Positions 61,901 to 64,000 of a stretch of DNA of 64,000 bases are shown here, in pieces; positions within the stretch are counted from its first letter, which is position 1, and every line of letters begins with the position of its first letter. Source of the DNA: Helicobacter_B zhangjianzhongii. Lineage in GTDB: Bacteria; Campylobacterota; Campylobacteria; Campylobacterales; Helicobacteraceae. The position numbers and the translations under genes are program-made. The stretch spans positions 204,227 through 268,226 of the forward strand of contig NZ_JANURN010000003.1 of the NCBI RefSeq assembly GCF_030249855.1, written 5' to 3'. Below the pieces are notes generated by a model. The model was not told where the DNA came from. It worked only from the letters and a program-made list of their open reading frames with translations, and searched no databases.

Positions 61901-62196
61901 TCTCTATGTTGTGGGAGATTCTCTAAAAATAGCATAGAATCTAAACGAGTGTAAATCTCATCTTTTAAGCGTATTTGGCTTAAAGGCTTATATTCATAAA
62001 AATACCCATTTATCTCTAAACTCGCATTAAACTCTGTTTCGACTCTTTCCCATCTAGCCTTTACTTCTTTCTTTTCTAGTGTAGTAATGGCAGTCTTTAT
62101 ATATTGGCTAAATGGCAATATCTCTTTTTCTATACATTCTCTTTTTCTCTTTGCCTCATCTGCATTTTGTGAAAAGGCACGATAATAATGCTGCAT
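58957..62196 (-). CDS. SF1 (UPF1/DNA2-like) helicase
   Basis: A 1079-residue protein. The N-terminal 380 residues have no recognised domain. The helicase has Walker A LLEGPPGSGKTTTILELIAQ (about 397), motif Ia LLCGSTHIAIDNVLERL, Walker B DYLIIDESSKTTFQEF (about 555), motif III WIIVGDTRQLSPF and motifs V-VI VDKFQGQEADIVFLSMVN and NRLNVGITRAKFQLVIVG. Such AAA_11/AAA_12-type helicases unwind RNA or DNA and occur in several defence systems. The large insertion between motif III and V is unusual. AAAGGGG precedes ATG 62196, 27 bases after the AAA gene. Confidence 0.9.
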   Translation of the reverse strand: MQHYYRAFSQNADEAKRKRECIEKEILPFSQYIKTAITTLEKKEVKARWERVETEFNASLEINGYFYEYKPLSQIRLKDEIYTRLDSMLFLENLPQHRDYDEKLFIALDNDEKVIIHLKAGDIAQGKWALYALCNLAGESGAGMQDSERLDSSDRGFICLDSLGLNDRDRQKLASNTIKKISWSGDDIQAKKLAVWLGSGEVDLDSKQVFIKDIKKLGDKARLYDKNGISYTLRKIEDKGCHIKLLKDDSEKEDEDEIESPLRFFLDSKVVAHLDGHKKPQECEVRVVDRDEFIIELRYKNRPILPRQDSILKTKPKPHTLKCQKNAIQNLREMPLSQSHTLLDLFASRKKDKINWLTQDSKTTNITEWEVLTDENRKGADIQRKFIQQALNTTDFALLEGPPGSGKTTTILELIAQIIKQNKRVLLCGSTHIAIDNVLERLKEKNLIEKLNIFPIRVGREGALSEEVKEFRLGDFGRNYEGSLLEKYSVYDDIEKDSNDENNQGKIGLKFFMQCANLVCGTTIGILKYPGFEQNRKGNKKHQKFIKPIMPDFDYLIIDESSKTTFQEFLVPAMYAKKWIIVGDTRQLSPFVDRDELENNISNLALGYNKSNKSFDSLEPSYQQSCFLLYLLAKIYKDNGFNIKIAMGVSSRILEIIQKEITIRREKKRDTFGVLNSKLEVGYIEDLQTSSYFDNLSKHWIFYDENLVEKDLLHSPLKSLIPSDFIDFSNLSLLYQYQYRHKNTKLMFDSRDRDLESFLKAIKEYRQERSFASEIAWRLSREFELRTFSDSNKAKNKNQSYTKTIDELLPKSHKDRNLIRNKISSIANIALPSILESLIKGVSDRRSEREDSAIRSGFTKDELEKRHSILSTQGRMHTDISRFPREQFYKEANALQDLPELEREWSYTRYKKRSVWINVDGKSYRGRNEKEAEILIKELQAFIDFASKNPHPLNETWSIAVLSFYKGQTRILESKLQKYTGLKHKSTDFTKEWNGTKIQMKLCTVDKFQGQEADIVFLSMVNTDKIGFLDNPNRLNVGITRAKFQLVIVGKYDFFRKCRDDMLKQFALHHKDTLHKGSK

Positions 62197-62223
62197 ACAA
62201 CCCCTTTAAGCATTAAAATAGTC

Positions 62224-63789
62224 TTACATAAATGGATTAGCGGTTATCTCTTGCTTTAATTGTGGGACATCTTTATCATTTTTCAGCTCACCATCAAACT
62301 CTTCACTAGAGGCATAAACAGCCCTAGCCTTAGCCCATTTACGCATAGAGGCAATACTCTCACTCATAGTCTTTGATAGCGGATAGGTCTTTTTAGCAGA
62401 ATCTAGAATGTGGCTATCCCCTATCTCCACACCATCATCAAAGGCATTAAAAAGCGCGTCCTTGATACACTCCTCAATCTCTGCACCAGAAAAGCCCATA
62501 CAAGCTTGTGATAAAACATCTAAGTCAAAATCACTTGGATTTCTTTTTAATCGTTGTAAATGTATTTTTATAATCTCTTTTCTCGCATTAAAGCTCGGCA
62601 AATCTACAAAGAAAATCTCATCAATCCTACCTTTACGCAAAAGTTCAGGTGGGAGTTTGCTAATATCATTTGCAGTTGCTACGACAAATACAGGCTTGCT
62701 CTTATCTTGCATCCATGATAGAAAAGTGCCAAGCACCCTTGAAGTCGTGCCACCATCAGTAGAACCAGAGCTAGATAAGCCAGAAAAGCCCTTTTCAATC
62801 TCATCAATCCACAAAATTGAAGGCGCAATCGCTTCTGTAATCTGCAATGCCTTGCGGATATTGCTCTCACTCTCACCCACAATACCACCAAAGATTCTGC
62901 CCATATCAAGCTTTATAATGGGGAATTTCCACTCACTTCCTATCGCCTTAGCACTTAAACTCTTACCAGTCCCAGGAATCCCTAAAAGTAATACTCCTTT
63001 TGGAATCTCTAGCCCATACTCCTTTGCTTCTTTATAAAATGCTCTACCTCTTTTTGTAAGCCAAATTTTAAGATTATCCAAGCCACCAACATCACTAAGC
63101 CCCTCTTTATGATGATAGTATTCTAAAAATCCGCTATTTTTTATAATATGCTCTTTTTCGCTAACAATTAGCCTAATCTCATCTTCTCCAAGTTTTCCAT
63201 TTGTCCGCTTGATAGCCATTGTAAAGACTTTTCTAGCCTCCATAATGGTAAGTCCTAAGGCAGATTCTATAAGTCTATCTTTTAGGTTTTCATCTAGTTT
63301 TTGCGATCCATATTTAGCATCTTCAACGCATTGGCGAAAGATTACTTCTAAATCAGCCTTACTTGATAAATCAAGCGTGATAGTATGCACATCTTTATCT
63401 AGCTCTTGTGGGATTCTTTGAAATGGTTGCGATAAGATAAGTGTCCTATCCTTTGGTCCCCTTGCGATATTTCTAAAGATTCTAATATTTTGTGGATTCT
63501 CATCAAACAATGGATAAAAATCTTCTAAGATTACGATACTATTTTTTGCATCATTACTTTGAAACCACTCTAAAACTTCACTCGCATCTTTTTCATCAAA
63601 AGATCCAAATATTTTATTTTCATTATCAAAGCGAGATAAGCCTTGAGCTACATTCCATTTATACAAACTTTTCCCTGCCTTGTGTGCTACCTTTGCTGAT
63701 ATAGCATCAATCCTTTCCCATTCAAAACTCACCATTTGGATAATATTGATAGAATCTAGCATTTCTCCTATCTCTTCTTCACAGCACAT
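62224..63789 (-). CDS. Ycf46-like AAA ATPase, first gene of the conflict-type operon
   Basis: A 521-residue protein. The N-terminal half (VAHKAGKSLYKWNVAQGL, SIVILEDFYPLFDE) is the Ycf46 pattern. The AAA domain has Walker A LLLGIPGTGKSLSAKAIG (about 266), Walker B SILWIDEIEKGFSG, a sensor ATAND, and arginine-rich PPELLRKGRIDEIFFVDLP. ATG 63789 is preferred over TTG 63795 since GGGAG lies seven bases before it. It is probably an ATP-driven remodelling factor acting on the operon's other proteins. A (TA)n tract stands upstream. Confidence 0.88.
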   Translation of the reverse strand: MCCEEEIGEMLDSINIIQMVSFEWERIDAISAKVAHKAGKSLYKWNVAQGLSRFDNENKIFGSFDEKDASEVLEWFQSNDAKNSIVILEDFYPLFDENPQNIRIFRNIARGPKDRTLILSQPFQRIPQELDKDVHTITLDLSSKADLEVIFRQCVEDAKYGSQKLDENLKDRLIESALGLTIMEARKVFTMAIKRTNGKLGEDEIRLIVSEKEHIIKNSGFLEYYHHKEGLSDVGGLDNLKIWLTKRGRAFYKEAKEYGLEIPKGVLLLGIPGTGKSLSAKAIGSEWKFPIIKLDMGRIFGGIVGESESNIRKALQITEAIAPSILWIDEIEKGFSGLSSSGSTDGGTTSRVLGTFLSWMQDKSKPVFVVATANDISKLPPELLRKGRIDEIFFVDLPSFNARKEIIKIHLQRLKRNPSDFDLDVLSQACMGFSGAEIEECIKDALFNAFDDGVEIGDSHILDSAKKTYPLSKTMSESIASMRKWAKARAVYASSEEFDGELKNDKDVPQLKQEITANPFM

Positions 63790-63823
63790 AGCCAAGCTCC
63801 CTTGTAATATGAAATTCTAATAG

Positions 63824-63842
63824 TATATATATATATATATAT
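63824..63842. repeat. (TA)n dinucleotide tract upstream of the seven-gene operon
   Basis: Nine and a half TA units, 35-53 bases before the AAA gene start, in the expected promoter region. Length changes could alter promoter spacing and expression. The rest to 64000 holds no gene I can see. Confidence 0.7.
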
Positions 63843-64000
63843 CCTTAATCTAGCAAAAACATTTATAGAAATGCACCAACAAACTAAAAATATAATGAGT
63901 AATAAGAGCTATCCTAACACTAAGCAAAAACAATAAGTAAAACACAAGAAGTCAAAAGAAGAATCTCCCTTATCCCTGCATCGACCTACATTCCCACACC

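Overview
The window is chromosomal DNA from an epsilonproteobacterium of the genus Helicobacter, most like the enterohepatic (intestinal) species. The evidence is a single fused rpoB-rpoC gene (2885 codons), the gene order hslV-hslU-era-csd6 and HP1384-fbp-rpe-dnaQ as I remember it from H. pylori, Helicobacter-type cell-shape genes (csd3-like, csd6), NapA-type Dps and a cdtABC toxin operon. I cannot name the species from sequence alone.

Layout. 1-4 kb: cell-shape peptidase (partial), then flgM-flgN-flgK behind a sigma-28-like promoter. 4.4-6 kb: a membrane protein behind a CAAAC repeat that puts it out of frame. 6-13 kb: dps, azlD, then on the minus strand hslV-hslU-era-csd6-fliP. 13-22 kb: sulfur amino-acid genes (metY, metA, a cysteine synthase) and pta, interrupted by a GT8 glycosyltransferase and a radical SAM gene, each split by a poly-G tract. 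22-27.1 kb: a three-gene Gtr-type glycosylation operon (GT2, GtrA, GT-C) behind a poly-C tract. 27.2-31.8 kb: an AT-rich island with remnants of a Dnd phosphorothioation system (dndC, dndD) interrupted by a methylase plus GIY-YIG nuclease pair, followed by an intact dndE-ATPase fusion. 31.9-36.8 kb: fbp, rpe, dnaQ-like, cdtABC. 37-53.7 kb: tRNAs, tuf, rpmG, secE, nusG, rplKAJL, rpoBC, rpsL, rpsG, fusA. 54.6-63.8 kb: a compact seven-gene minus-strand operon (Ycf46-like AAA ATPase, SF1 helicase, two proteins of unknown role of which one has a PLD-like start and long coiled coil, DUF2997-like, DUF1257-like, radical SAM) that looks like an uncharacterised conflict or defence system.

Two signals cut across the map. 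First, the GC-richer part (about 4-33 kb) is full of dispersed hairpin repeats. Their outer sequence is conserved while the hairpin arms differ between copies yet stay complementary. Many copies lie in frame inside real genes, including the essential GTPase era, fbp, a GT-C enzyme and a radical SAM protein, so the proteins carry repeat-encoded peptide blocks. Second, four simple-sequence tracts (CAAAC, G8, G9, C13) sit in predicted glycan or envelope genes, and all four are in the OFF frame in this sequence; three of them directly abut repeat-encoded blocks.

Together the accessory genes suggest a host-associated bacterium that varies its surface glycans and has a history of exchanging DNA-modification and defence systems. 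The CdtB toxin subunit here lacks several residues needed for nuclease activity.
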